NCBI GenBank assembly: GCA_913056165.1
Contig: CAJXMD010000011.1
Location: forward strand, 1-45,470
DNA from: an uncultured Halieaceae bacterium
GTDB taxonomy: Bacteria; Pseudomonadota; Gammaproteobacteria; Pseudomonadales; Halieaceae
Direction of reading: 5' to 3'
Length of the DNA stretch: 45,470 nucleotides
The notes under the pieces were generated by a model. The model ran no database searches and was not told where the DNA came from. It saw only the letters and a program-made list of their open reading frames with translations. Positions within the stretch are counted from its first letter, which is position 1; each line of letters starts with the position of its first letter. Position numbers and translations under genes: made by a program. Positions 16,437-25,622 of the stretch are shown here, one piece after another.

Positions 16437-17616
16437 CGTTGTTCAGTCCATTGGAGGATTGGCGCTCTCTGGCCTGTTCTCTAATGCCGCCATAAATCCC
16501 CCGAGTGACAATCCAAGGCCAGAGGATAAGTTGGACAAACCAGACCGGCAATCGATGACGGCCTCCGTTTTGCTGATGCAGCGTTAAACCATTAGATTGC
16601 AGACCCAATACCGACCCCCAGCGACTGCCCGGCGGCTGGAATCGATGCGCTGGAGCCTTTCCCTGGATCAAGGCGTTAATATTTCTGCAGAGGATACGGT
16701 ATGCCCAATTTCTCGCTGAACTTCTGAGAGGGTCGGTTGCCGCAGCATCGCCAATAGCGAATACGTTTGAGTAACCGACGACCGTCATTGTCTTTTCGGT
16801 CTTTATAAATCCCGCCTCGTCGAGCATATCCGGGGGCAGAAATGCCGTGTTGGGATGTACGGCGCCTGTGGCCCATATCAGCGCATCCGCACTATAGTCT
16901 GGCTGCCCCGAACTAAACGTGACGACCCCTCCTTTTAGAGCGGTCCGAGTTCCATCCGCCGAAGGGTCCGCTCGATGGCCGGGCTTTAGAGTAACTCCCG
17001 CCTCTCTGAGCTTCGCCATGTGATAGGCGCGGGTTTTTGGATGATAACCGGGCAGGACATCCTCACCGGAAAAAAATAAGGTGACGTCCTTATCGGGAAA
17101 TCGCGAAGCGACGTTAAATGCCACACTGGTGCCCGATGGGCCACCGCCCATGACAGCGATCCGTTTGGCCGACACGATGGTGCTTGTTTGCCGCTCGAGA
17201 TCAGACTCGACGTCTGCAACGTTTTCAACCTTTGCGGTTCGCCAGAAACCGTTGCTAATTCCCGAGGCAATAACCAAATAATCCCAGCACACCGACTGTG
17301 TAGATTGATCACTGCATTCAATCGATACGACCTGTTCGTCAGTGTTAACAGCAATCACCTTGCCATGAATACATTCGACATCATCAAGCTTTCGGAATGC
17401 ATCAAGTGGCGTCAAATAGGATTTTTTCCAGTAGGAGAGGTCTGTTAGCCGCTTGCCAAGCTCCTGCCCACTCAACAAAACAGGTCGCGTAGTCACGGCA
17501 ATGACCCGGCAGTTTCTTCTTAGATGGGCCGCCACCAGCACGCCCGTGTCTCCCATGCCGATAATTAGAACGGTTGGCAGCTTGGACCCTTTTTTTACGC
17601 CCTGAAACTCGAGCAT
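16429..17616 (-). CDS. FAD/NAD(P)-dependent oxidoreductase, NDH-2/FSP1-like
   Basis: 395 aa pyridine-nucleotide disulphide oxidoreductase fold. The FAD dinucleotide site is GMGDTG (20-25), the NAD(P)H site is VMGGGPSG near the middle, ATGAV precedes the second half, and the FAD-closing motif is VFAIGDAAATD. There is no CxxxxC redox pair, so it is closer to type II NADH dehydrogenases and FSP1/AIFM2-like quinone reductases. The C-terminal WFVQLILWPWIVTRGIYG is hydrophobic and could associate with the membrane. A quinone or similar lipid acceptor is plausible. It starts 11 bases after the stop of the BciA-like gene and overlaps the small membrane-protein gene, so it is part of the operon. Confidence 0.85.
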   Translation of the reverse strand: MLEFQGVKKGSKLPTVLIIGMGDTGVLVAAHLRRNCRVIAVTTRPVLLSGQELGKRLTDLSYWKKSYLTPLDAFRKLDDVECIHGKVIAVNTDEQVVSIECSDQSTQSVCWDYLVIASGISNGFWRTAKVENVADVESDLERQTSTIVSAKRIAVMGGGPSGTSVAFNVASRFPDKDVTLFFSGEDVLPGYHPKTRAYHMAKLREAGVTLKPGHRADPSADGTRTALKGGVVTFSSGQPDYSADALIWATGAVHPNTAFLPPDMLDEAGFIKTEKTMTVVGYSNVFAIGDAAATDPLRSSARNWAYRILCRNINALIQGKAPAHRFQPPGSRWGSVLGLQSNGLTLHQQNGGRHRLPVWFVQLILWPWIVTRGIYGGIREQARERQSSNGLNNDG

Positions 17617-17627
17617 GAGCTTACTGG

Positions 17628-18590
17628 CTAGCCACCGAATAGGCGGTGATGAGAGGAATCGATGGAAGTTGCGCGGGTAATGACGCCCTGATAGAAATCA
17701 CCCAGCGTGTCACTACCCGTTTCAGGCGTTGCCGACTCGTCATAGCAGCTTCTATGTGCATCCCATACCAACATCGACTCCGTTGCATAATATTTCGCTA
17801 TGCGAGCGAACTCTGCCTTGTCGCGACTCCATGAGGATATCCCGGCAGCCGTATTCAAAATGGCTTCAGCACCATCAAACCAGCGCGAGCTGATTGAACG
17901 AACGGCAGGTTTCCGCCCACATAGTCGCGCGAGGAGTTCACCCTGCTCCCTGGGCGTGATGGCGGGTCCGGGGCCACCGATGGGCAATACCTCGCCATAA
18001 GATTCAGAGTCCTCTATTCGATCGAGGATGAACTGCGCGAGATCACGGGTTGAAATAGGCTTGCAGGCGGTATTCCGACCCCCATCGAACACCAGAAATG
18101 GCTTGCCCCGGGAAACGCGAGAGATCTGACCCGAGAGAGATTTAAAAAATGCGGTGGGCCGAATGACCGTCGGCTCCAGTGAACCCTCGCTCGCCAACAG
18201 CTCCTGTTCAAAGGCTAATTTTGCGCGCTGAAATGCAAGCCTCGGCTTCTGCACGCAAATCGCGGAGAGAAGAATAAATCGACCAACCCCAACATCCTGC
18301 GCCCATTGCAATAATCGATGATTTGCCTCGTACTCAACTGACCAAGCGTCTGACACCCCACCTTGGCGGCTCGCAATACAACTGATCAGGGCGTCATGAT
18401 GGGGCAGACCGCTAGCCCAAAGAGGATCAGTAAAATCCGCGCGATGAAGCCTTAATCGGGGATGATCCTGCCATTGATCCGACGCGGTTTTTTTTCGAAC
18501 CAGTGCGGTCACATGATAGCCGCGCTCCAAAGTTTGATGCAGGAGTGCACTGCCAACGTATCCTGTGGCGCCTCCGATCAGCACATTCAT
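17628..18590 (-). CDS. BciA-like NAD(P)H reductase (divinyl chlorophyllide 8-vinyl-reductase family)
   Basis: 320 aa atypical SDR. The Rossmann motif GGATGYVG is at residues 6-13. The blocks LLSAICVQKPRLAFQRAKLA, RPTAFFKSLSGQ, GKPFLVFDGGRNTACKPIS and LPIGGPGPAITPREQGE, and near the end YYATESMLVWD and TPETGSDTLGDFY, match my recollection of BciA/plant DVR, which reduces the C8 vinyl of divinyl (proto)chlorophyllide with NADPH. No other photosynthesis gene lies in the window, so it is either a dispersed BciA in an aerobic anoxygenic phototroph or a paralogue with another substrate. It sits in an operon with an SDR, an FAD oxidoreductase and a symporter. Confidence 0.82.
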   Translation of the reverse strand: MNVLIGGATGYVGSALLHQTLERGYHVTALVRKKTASDQWQDHPRLRLHRADFTDPLWASGLPHHDALISCIASRQGGVSDAWSVEYEANHRLLQWAQDVGVGRFILLSAICVQKPRLAFQRAKLAFEQELLASEGSLEPTVIRPTAFFKSLSGQISRVSRGKPFLVFDGGRNTACKPISTRDLAQFILDRIEDSESYGEVLPIGGPGPAITPREQGELLARLCGRKPAVRSISSRWFDGAEAILNTAAGISSWSRDKAEFARIAKYYATESMLVWDAHRSCYDESATPETGSDTLGDFYQGVITRATSIDSSHHRLFGG

Positions 18591-18619
18591 GTACGCACCA
18601 TCCTCGGCAAGGCTACCTC

Positions 18620-19441
18620 CTAAATCTCTTCGGCCTTGAGCGCTTCTGCTGTTTGCTTACCGTACTCTGCGATAATTTCAAAGAAGGTCGAAGGATCGGC
18701 GTGTCGAAGTGCTGCTAGGTCACGCTCATTACCCTTAGCGAAAATGAGCTCGGGGACGTTTTCCTCGATCGCCTTGAGAATTGCTGCCGCGCAATCTTTT
18801 GGGTCGTCACCAGAATCAATCACCTCGTCGGAGCGGCCTCGCCGCGAGCCATCCGCAGTGAGCGCATTGCGGGACACGTCGGTGGCTACAGATCCGGGAA
18901 GCACGTTGGTCACGCGAATATTGTGGCGAAGTTCGGTCTCTGTCCGAAGCGCATCCATATAGCCGATCAAACCATGCTTCGCCGCACAATAGGCAGTCCG
19001 CATTGGCGCGCCAACGCGCCCCGCGATCGAACTGATGGCAACGATGTGAGCACCCCCTGCAGCGATCATGCGGGACAGCTGCAGCTGGGTGAGCCAAATA
19101 GGCGCAATAAGATCCACATCGATGAGATCTCTATACACTTCAGGCTTGGTGTCCTCGGCAAGACTACGCTGACTGATGCCGGCATTGTTGATCAGAATGT
19201 CAACGGGCCCACTCGCCCATACCGAATCAACCAAGGAGGACAGCTGTTCATAGTCAGTTGCCTCAAAGGGGACTATCAGGGACTCCCCCGAAAGCGAGGA
19301 CTGAACGGCTTCAAGGGCCTCTTGTCGGCGCCCCGATAAGATCACTCTGGCCCCGAGCGCACTGGCCTTTTCCGCAATGGCCCGCCCTATACCCGACGAG
19401 GCGCCTGTCACCCACATGGTTTTACCCGCTATATCAGTCAT
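18620..19441 (-). CDS. Short-chain dehydrogenase, first gene of the symporter operon
   Basis: 273 aa classical SDR: TGASSGIG for the cofactor, SGRR after beta 2 (two arginines suggest NADP(H)), NNAG, and the catalytic Ser and Tyr/Lys in ISSIAGRVGAPMRTAYCAAK. The C-terminal extension (about residues 215-273) is longer than in FabG-type enzymes and resembles DHRS7-like SDRs acting on lipophilic substrates such as retinoids or steroids. GAGG precedes the ATG by nine bases. The BciA-like gene follows after 29 bases, so it probably opens the five-gene operon, and its promoter would lie between 19442 and 19650. Confidence 0.88.
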   Translation of the reverse strand: MTDIAGKTMWVTGASSGIGRAIAEKASALGARVILSGRRQEALEAVQSSLSGESLIVPFEATDYEQLSSLVDSVWASGPVDILINNAGISQRSLAEDTKPEVYRDLIDVDLIAPIWLTQLQLSRMIAAGGAHIVAISSIAGRVGAPMRTAYCAAKHGLIGYMDALRTETELRHNIRVTNVLPGSVATDVSRNALTADGSRRGRSDEVIDSGDDPKDCAAAILKAIEENVPELIFAKGNERDLAALRHADPSTFFEIIAEYGKQTAEALKAEEI

Positions 19442-19650
19442 CTATGTTTTCCTCGAACCGTCTTTGCAACAGCTTGGTTAACTCGCTGGAGCTGTTAACC
19501 CTGAGGTTCGCAACTCATCGCAAGTCTGATTAGAATGATCAGAGTATGAGGTGGTTTGGCACGGGAGACCAGCACGACCAGATGAACCCACCATACCGCG
19601 AGGCCGTGTCCAAGATACGAGCAACCCTCTGGAGTAGTGAGACGTCATTA

Positions 19651-21279
19651 ATGGTTAATTCGAAAATGCCTACCCTTGGTACAACATTCACTGCCGTGAA
19701 ATTTAAAGAGTCAGCCATAGGGTGCCTGCTGGCCGCGTTACTCAGCACTGGCTGCTCTATTGAGCTGAAAGAAAAGGCGCCGAATGCCGCCTCAAAAGAC
19801 TCGACTTGGCTAGTCCACTGTGAAACAGCCGAATCCCATCGGCCCAATGACGAAGAAATCAACAAGGGGGTGTCCAAACCCCATTGGCTGGTGTCGCTAG
19901 CGCCGAACGGTAAGCCCTATCGCCTCAGCGGCACCCTTGAGGATGGTTTTTTAGTTGTTGATCAGACGCAACCCTCGGAGGAGGATCTTCGGGTTGGCTG
20001 CGTAGCGGCCCTTGAGGCGAGTAAGCGAGAGCACGGTAATGAAATAGCCAGAATTCTCGCTTTCAGGCAACACGAGGGAGTAAACGTCTATATCGACTTC
20101 CCCGATATGCTGTCGGAAGAGCACATTGAACGTCTTGTGATTTTTGGGGACAGTCTGTCTGATACCGGCAATCTCAAATCACGCCTCAAGATGTTTCCTG
20201 CTTCCCCCTACTGGATAGGCCGCTTCTCCAATGGCCCGGCATGGCCCGACTATATTGACGCCATGAATCCATTGGCCGTTCAAAACCATGCGGTTGGTGG
20301 GGCCTCGGTAACCGGAAAAGACACTCAGCCAAAAGGTTCTTTTTCACAAAGGCTGCAAGATGGCGGACAATTTTTTGTAAGCGGCACCACCCAGAAACAG
20401 ATCTCTGTTTACGCGAAGGATTTTTTGGTTAATGGACAGTTGATATCACCGGAAAAGACTGCCGTCGTTCTGTGGGCTGGCGCCAATGACTATATCTCTA
20501 AAGAGCCTTTCACCGGTGCGATAGAAACGCTACTGGATCGACCGGAACTTCCACAGGGCTATGTTGCAGTGGTCGATACGGTGGTCTCCCGAATGGAACA
20601 GCAAATCCTGTCGCTCGTGGATCTCGGCGTCGACAAGATGCTCGTAGGCAATCTGCCCAATCTCGGTTTGTCTCCGATCATCGTGGAAAACAACAGCTAT
20701 GGTATCCACAACAACCTCTCTGAAGATGAACGTCGCTCGCTTCTCAGCCTCAAACTCACCGAGCTGACCAACTACCATAATGAACAACTTGCATTGATGG
20801 TCGAGCGAGTAAACAGCGATACGCCAGAGGCCTCTATTGTCCTTTTTGATTCGTTTGCTCTGTTTGAGGATGTGTTAAGTGACACCGCCACCTATCATCA
20901 AGACGTGAAAGCTAAAGCTGACTTCGACGTGGCAAAAAATGCTCAGAAAATTGAATCTTCCCTGTACACAGTAGTCGCGCAGGAACGATGTTTTAGTGGC
21001 AGCTACATGGGAAGCAAAGATCCGGGTGAGATTTGTGCCAACTCAAACCGCGCTATTTTTTGGGATGTGGTTCACCCAACAACCTATGTGCACTGCTGGG
21101 TTGCCTACGCTATCAATCAGCAGCTTGCGGATTTATCGTGGGCAGCAGGCGCACCTGTGCTTAGCGATGTGGGCGAGTGGTGTGCCGGGGTTGCCGATGT
21201 CGTGGCGGGCCATGAGGAGCTACGAGTACTGCGCTTTACCACGCTCGATGGTGCTTTGGCACCCATCCCCGAAAGGTAA
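19651..21279 (+). CDS. SGNH/GDSL hydrolase, lipoprotein, lecithinase-like
   Basis: 542 aa. A signal peptide with a lipobox-like LLSTGC (Cys35) suggests outer-membrane or periplasmic anchoring. After a unique region of about 125 residues comes the GDSL domain: block I VIFGDSLSDTGN (Ser168), GRFSNGPAWPDYID, block III LWAGANDYI (Gly/Asn oxyanion residues) and block V WDVVHPTTYVHCW with Asp and His. This architecture matches thermolabile-haemolysin and lecithinase-type phospholipase/acyltransferases, so it likely cleaves ester bonds of lipids. The start is uncertain: ATG 19546 would add 35 residues and neither site has a strong Shine-Dalgarno. It converges with the GPH symporter gene, leaving six bases between stops. 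Confidence 0.83.
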   Translation: MVNSKMPTLGTTFTAVKFKESAIGCLLAALLSTGCSIELKEKAPNAASKDSTWLVHCETAESHRPNDEEINKGVSKPHWLVSLAPNGKPYRLSGTLEDGFLVVDQTQPSEEDLRVGCVAALEASKREHGNEIARILAFRQHEGVNVYIDFPDMLSEEHIERLVIFGDSLSDTGNLKSRLKMFPASPYWIGRFSNGPAWPDYIDAMNPLAVQNHAVGGASVTGKDTQPKGSFSQRLQDGGQFFVSGTTQKQISVYAKDFLVNGQLISPEKTAVVLWAGANDYISKEPFTGAIETLLDRPELPQGYVAVVDTVVSRMEQQILSLVDLGVDKMLVGNLPNLGLSPIIVENNSYGIHNNLSEDERRSLLSLKLTELTNYHNEQLALMVERVNSDTPEASIVLFDSFALFEDVLSDTATYHQDVKAKADFDVAKNAQKIESSLYTVVAQERCFSGSYMGSKDPGEICANSNRAIFWDVVHPTTYVHCWVAYAINQQLADLSWAAGAPVLSDVGEWCAGVADVVAGHEELRVLRFTTLDGALAPIPER

Positions 21280-21285
21280 TCCCTG

Positions 21286-22698
21286 TTATTTTCTGCCGAG
21301 TGCCCTAAGGTTGTTTTCATGGGTGCTTTTATCGATTCGATAGCGATAAATCGCCATCAACATTATCGACCAGAGCACGTACTGACAGGGAACAAGTAGT
21401 GCCCCCAGATTTCTGGTTGTTTCCAGCGGCACATCAGCCGGGTTTGCTCCCTCGGGAAAACCAACCCACTGCAACAACAGACCGGCGATAAACGCACCGA
21501 TACCCTGGTTTGTTTTCTTGATAAAAGTGACCGCCGCGTAAAAAACACCCTCACTGCGACGTCCCGTCCTGATTTCTGAACTTTCCACCAAATCGGCAAC
21601 CATGGACGCGAGTACTACTTGCATTGATATCATCAAGCTAAGCTCGACCGTGCTGAACAACAGTAAAAGCGGGAAGAGCGCAGGGTCACCGTTTTCAGGG
21701 AATACCCCTAACAAACGCAGGGTGACGGGTGCCGGCTGAATAAACAGCGCTGCTCCACCCAAGAGAAGCACGGCATGTCGCTTACCCAGACGACGTGCAA
21801 GCCTTGGCGCCAGAATCAGTCCAACCGTTGCCGCCACTAGCACCATGCAGGTCCACATGAACATCTGCAGGGATGAGAGCTGCCAAAAATAAGACATCAT
21901 GATGAAGGTCAGCCCAGCTGACAGACCCGTAGCGACAGCCCCAGCCATGCTCGACAAGAACAACGCGAAGAAACTTGAATCAACTAGCGTTTCCCTGAGC
22001 TCAGTAAAAATCTGGGCCAGCCCCTTGCGACCCGGGGGCGCACTGTATTGCTGTGTCTGGACCGCATCTTGAGTGCCCACCGATGAAACCAGGATTGCAA
22101 TGAAAATGGCGATGCCTGCAATAACGCCGTAAGTCTCATAGCCCTCACGATTAAGCGTGCCCACCCCATACTCAGCCGTGGGCACAAGCAAGACGGCAAA
22201 CATCAGAATGGTCAGCAACGCGCCGCCAAACCAGCCAAAAAAATGCCGCCAGGCTTGTATGGATGTCCTCTCATCGTAGTCCCGGGTCAGCTCGGGCATC
22301 AGGGCTGAGCTGGGGGTCTCAAAAAAAGTAATCAAGGTGCGAATGAGGATCGCAAAGGTCAGAAGGTAAAGAAAAAGCGCTTCATCCCCCCAATCGGGTG
22401 GCTGCCAGATAAGAAAATAGCAAAGCGATACAGGGACGGCGCTGGCGTACATGAACGGGTGGCGGCGCCCGATACGAGTCCGGGTGTTATCTGACCAATA
22501 GCCAACAATCGGGTCACTGATTGCATCGGTCAGCAGCGCGATCAGTAACGCCGTGCCTGCAAGAGCAGGCTCCAGTCCCACCACGGTGCTGTAGAACATG
22601 AGCAAGAAATACGCAAACCCCTGCTCCTTGACCCCGTAGGCGATCGATCCAACGCCATAGGCAAATTTGACTCGTGGCGGCAGAGGAGATGATGTCAC
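21286..22698 (-). CDS. GPH-family cation symporter (MelB-like MFS)
   Basis: 470 aa, 12 transmembrane helices. The glycoside-pentoside-hexuronide signature is clear: DAISDPIVGYWSDNTRTR followed by IGRRHPFM after helix 2. FAYGVGSIAYGVKEQ is typical of the first helix, and VADLVESSEIRTGRRSEG is the equivalent loop in the second half. Members import sugars or sugar-like compounds with Na+ or H+, but marine GPH carriers also serve other substrates. A GTG start is used; the ribosome site is weak. It lies 61 bases after the GST gene on the same strand and could be the last gene of that run. Confidence 0.9.
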   Translation of the reverse strand: MTSSPLPPRVKFAYGVGSIAYGVKEQGFAYFLLMFYSTVVGLEPALAGTALLIALLTDAISDPIVGYWSDNTRTRIGRRHPFMYASAVPVSLCYFLIWQPPDWGDEALFLYLLTFAILIRTLITFFETPSSALMPELTRDYDERTSIQAWRHFFGWFGGALLTILMFAVLLVPTAEYGVGTLNREGYETYGVIAGIAIFIAILVSSVGTQDAVQTQQYSAPPGRKGLAQIFTELRETLVDSSFFALFLSSMAGAVATGLSAGLTFIMMSYFWQLSSLQMFMWTCMVLVAATVGLILAPRLARRLGKRHAVLLLGGAALFIQPAPVTLRLLGVFPENGDPALFPLLLLFSTVELSLMISMQVVLASMVADLVESSEIRTGRRSEGVFYAAVTFIKKTNQGIGAFIAGLLLQWVGFPEGANPADVPLETTRNLGALLVPCQYVLWSIMLMAIYRYRIDKSTHENNLRALGRK

Positions 22699-22759
22699 CG
22701 CCAGCTATTCCACCATAGCCTTCCGGTAAAGCCTCGGATTAGGTAAACCCTCTCAACGC

Positions 22760-23395
22760 TCACAGTAAAAACAGCGATCGAACATGATCGCGCTCCCGAT
22801 AAGCGATGTCCCAGGCGCGAAGGGCTGGACGCTCACCGAGTAGATCTGTTTCCGTGTAACGCATGAACTGCAGAAACGCGGCGAGCGTGCAGTCCGCTAC
22901 ACTGGGTTCATCCCCGCCGAGAAAAGAGCGCCCGTCAGATAACTCCCTTTCGACATAGTCAAAACCCGGCTGAATCCTACTCGCGAGCTCTGCGGCCTTC
23001 GCAGGGTCTGGCGTTAGACCCAAGGGCGATTTTTGGGCGTGCACATACCAGGCCAGATCGTAGGTGATGCGCATTTCAACAATGCGCTCCCTGTTTCTCG
23101 CCAGCGCCATTGCTTCATGGTCAGTGGGAGTCAGGGTTGGACCTTCAACGGCCGCCTCGAGGTAATCGATAATACTCAGTGACTCGGTAATAAAGCGCCC
23201 CGATGGCAATTCAAGCACCGGCAAAGTGCCCCAGGGGTTTCTCTGAAGGTGTTCCGGTTGTTTGTGGGCGCCCTTCAGCGTGTTGACGATGACCTGTTCA
23301 ATATCGAAGTGACAACCGAGTGCTTCACGCTCGGCACAATAAAGAGTCACTCTCATCGGGTTTGGCGCCAAGGGAACCGTATACAACTTCATCAT
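22760..23395 (-). CDS. Glutathione S-transferase family protein
   Basis: 211 aa, the usual cytosolic GST length. The thioredoxin-like N-terminal domain starts MMKLYTVPLAPNPMRVTLYC and includes NPWGTLPVLEL (cis-Pro loop) and FITESLSIIDYLE (the glutathione-binding E-S motif). The helical C-terminal domain has the conserved SVADCTLAAFLQF N-capping motif. It conjugates glutathione to electrophiles or acts as an isomerase. The start codon overlaps the stop of the MFS gene upstream (ATGA), which indicates coupling. Together with the MFS and DUF1295 genes, it suggests handling of a hydrophobic compound. Confidence 0.92.
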   Translation of the reverse strand: MMKLYTVPLAPNPMRVTLYCAEREALGCHFDIEQVIVNTLKGAHKQPEHLQRNPWGTLPVLELPSGRFITESLSIIDYLEAAVEGPTLTPTDHEAMALARNRERIVEMRITYDLAWYVHAQKSPLGLTPDPAKAAELASRIQPGFDYVERELSDGRSFLGGDEPSVADCTLAAFLQFMRYTETDLLGERPALRAWDIAYRERDHVRSLFLL

Positions 23396-24726
23396 TGCTT
23401 CAGCCTTTTTAGACTCCGGTCAGCGCCAATCGCTGATGCATAAGCCCCACTACCGTACCAATAACACAGAGAACCCAATATACAGGTTGATACCGTTACT
23501 GCCAGCGCATACCGAATTGACTCAACGCCCATATCGCTAAACCAGTCGCTCAGTAAGCCTACAGCCAGAGGGCCAAGCCCCATCCCCAGCAGGTTTAGCG
23601 TCAGCAACAAAAGCGCAGACGCCTGAGTGCGCCAATGGGGGGGCACCAGATTCTGCACCGCCGCATAACTTGGGGCGACCCAGCTCGCGGCAAACAGCGC
23701 CGAGAGCATCATAAACAACAAGGCAACAGGGACCGTCGTGTCACCCAGCTGAAAAACCAGCGTCTCGGGCAGCAGCAAAAACGCCAGCTGGGTAGGCAAC
23801 GCAATGAGGCAACCAATCGCGGGCACCCAGAGTTGCCAGTGGGGGTCCCGCTGGGACAACCTGTCCACTAGCATTCCGCTAATCACCGTGCCTAAACCAC
23901 CAAAGAAAACACCGATCAATCCGAGCCATAAGCCAGCATCTACCAGCGTCATGCCGTGGACCCTGACCAGAAAACTGGGTGACCACACCCCCAATCCATA
24001 ACCGGAGATACCAGCGAAGCCCACACCTGCGGCAACCCATGCAAAACCGGGCAGCTTCACAATGTCGCCCAAAGCAGACCACAGAGATCTGTCCAGCGGG
24101 TCCGGCGGAGGGCGCAAAGGTTCTCGAAGGGTCAGATACAACAGGACACTCAGTGCTACCCCCGGCAAGCCGAACACTAAAAATACCGCGCGCCAACCCA
24201 ACGCTTCGGCAATCAGTGCGCCACCGAATAGCCCGACCAAAATGCCTATATTGGGCGCGATTGCAAAAACACCCTGAGCGAATGCTCTTCGTTCAGGGGG
24301 AAAGTAATCAGTGATCAATGACTGGGACGGTGGCGACCCACCCGCCTCCCCAATCCCCACGCCAATCCGTAGTAATGCAAGGTGAACAAAGCTCGACGCG
24401 GTAGAGCAAAGTGCGGTTACTACACTCCAAGTTGCCATGGAGATGGCCAGCACATTGCGGCGCGACCAGCGGTCCGCCAGTCGGGCTACCGGAATACCAA
24501 GGGTTGCGTAAAACAGCGCAAACGCGAGTCCAGATAAAAGTCCCATTTGAGCATCCGACGCATCAAATTCCGCTTTGATCGGCTCAAGCAAGATCGTCAT
24601 GACCTGGCGGTCGACAAAATTAAATACGTATCCAAGCGTAAGCAGCGCAAGTACATAAGCCCGATAACCTGAGCTAAAGGATTGATGGGGAAGCACTGAT
24701 TGTGATGTTTTGTTTGCGGAGGACAT
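23392..24726 (-). CDS. MFS transporter, Spinster-like
   Basis: 444 aa, 12 transmembrane helices. LLTLGYVFNFVDRQVMTILL is the typical helix 1 of Spinster-type and related MFS carriers, and RLADRWSRRNVLAISMATWS is the MFS motif A between helices 2 and 3. GIGEAGGSPPSQSLITDYFP lies in helix 4-5. Bacterial members carry organic acids, lipids or aromatic compounds. Its first base overlaps the stop of the DUF1295 gene (TGATG), and its own stop overlaps the GST start, so it is inside a tightly coupled three-gene unit. Confidence 0.92.
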   Translation of the reverse strand: MSSANKTSQSVLPHQSFSSGYRAYVLALLTLGYVFNFVDRQVMTILLEPIKAEFDASDAQMGLLSGLAFALFYATLGIPVARLADRWSRRNVLAISMATWSVVTALCSTASSFVHLALLRIGVGIGEAGGSPPSQSLITDYFPPERRAFAQGVFAIAPNIGILVGLFGGALIAEALGWRAVFLVFGLPGVALSVLLYLTLREPLRPPPDPLDRSLWSALGDIVKLPGFAWVAAGVGFAGISGYGLGVWSPSFLVRVHGMTLVDAGLWLGLIGVFFGGLGTVISGMLVDRLSQRDPHWQLWVPAIGCLIALPTQLAFLLLPETLVFQLGDTTVPVALLFMMLSALFAASWVAPSYAAVQNLVPPHWRTQASALLLLTLNLLGMGLGPLAVGLLSDWFSDMGVESIRYALAVTVSTCILGSLCYWYGSGAYASAIGADRSLKRLKQ

Positions 24727-25622
24727 CAGCGTGCGGAGGCCTCCCCCGCAGCCATCAACTTTGGAACAAGTCTCGGCGTGCGCGCGAGGTACGCTTGATA
24801 CTCTGGATTATCCCCCCAGAGTTGACTTCCGCGCTTCGCTAAGGTTGGAATGCCACTAAGCCGCGTCAGTAACAGGTAGACGAACAACGGTGAGAGCCAA
24901 GCTAAATGCTGCGCTCCCGACATCGCGGGTGAGGCGGCCAACGCGAGACCGAACCAAAACACAATCTCGCCGAAATAATTTGGATGACGACAGCGCGACC
25001 ACAGCCCGGTCTGAATAAATCGGCCTTTGTTCTCTGGTTTTTTGCGAAAACGAGCCTTCTGGTGATCGGCTATTACTTCAATAATTAACCCGGCCATTGC
25101 GAGACAGCATCCAGCCACAAAGACGGCGCGCGACAATCCCGCCGGTAAAAAATCGGAAGCCGCATTCCCAGGCAGTAGCGCAACGAGGACGGCACTAACG
25201 GTGAAGGAAACCCACATACCCTGAAGCGTCCACGCCATGAAGAATCGCGGCGCTGACACCTTTATATGACGGAAGCGTTGATCCTCGCCCACTTCGATCA
25301 CGCGAAGGAATAGAAACGAGCCGAGGCGAACAGCCCAAAGTGATACGGCAATAAAAAGCAGCTCTGCGCCCGGAGCTGGATCGCCAGCCATGAACCAGGC
25401 GAGGCCAACGACCGTGATGTACGTCAGGCTTCCCGTAAGATCATAATAGCGCTCCGTGCGAAGCAGCCAGGCAACAGCAAACCCCAACCATTGGATAAGA
25501 AAAACACCCAAAAAAAGTGCGGCAATTATTGGCAGCCCCCCCAATAAAGCGCTCGGGGAAATGATGACTCCGTATCCGATGGTCAAAGCCGCGGCGGCAA
25601 GCGCGCCTATTGTTGAATTCAT
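24726..25622 (-). CDS. DUF1295 membrane protein, steroid 5-alpha-reductase/ICMT fold
   Basis: 298 aa with about seven to eight transmembrane helices. The family pattern is complete: RTERYYDLTGSLTYI in the first half; then DHQKARFRKKPENKGRFI, TGLWSRCRHPNYFGEIVFW (NADPH-binding region of the 5-alpha-reductase/ICMT fold) and LSGIPTLAKRGSQLWG near the end. It probably reduces or methylates a lipophilic substrate in the membrane, and a 3-oxo-steroid-like or fatty substrate is possible. The ATG at 25622 or the GTG at 25628 may start it; neither has a well-spaced ribosome site. It is the first gene of the run ending with GST or GPH, with the AraC regulator transcribed divergently. Confidence 0.88.
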   Translation of the reverse strand: MNSTIGALAAAALTIGYGVIISPSALLGGLPIIAALFLGVFLIQWLGFAVAWLLRTERYYDLTGSLTYITVVGLAWFMAGDPAPGAELLFIAVSLWAVRLGSFLFLRVIEVGEDQRFRHIKVSAPRFFMAWTLQGMWVSFTVSAVLVALLPGNAASDFLPAGLSRAVFVAGCCLAMAGLIIEVIADHQKARFRKKPENKGRFIQTGLWSRCRHPNYFGEIVFWFGLALAASPAMSGAQHLAWLSPLFVYLLLTRLSGIPTLAKRGSQLWGDNPEYQAYLARTPRLVPKLMAAGEASAR

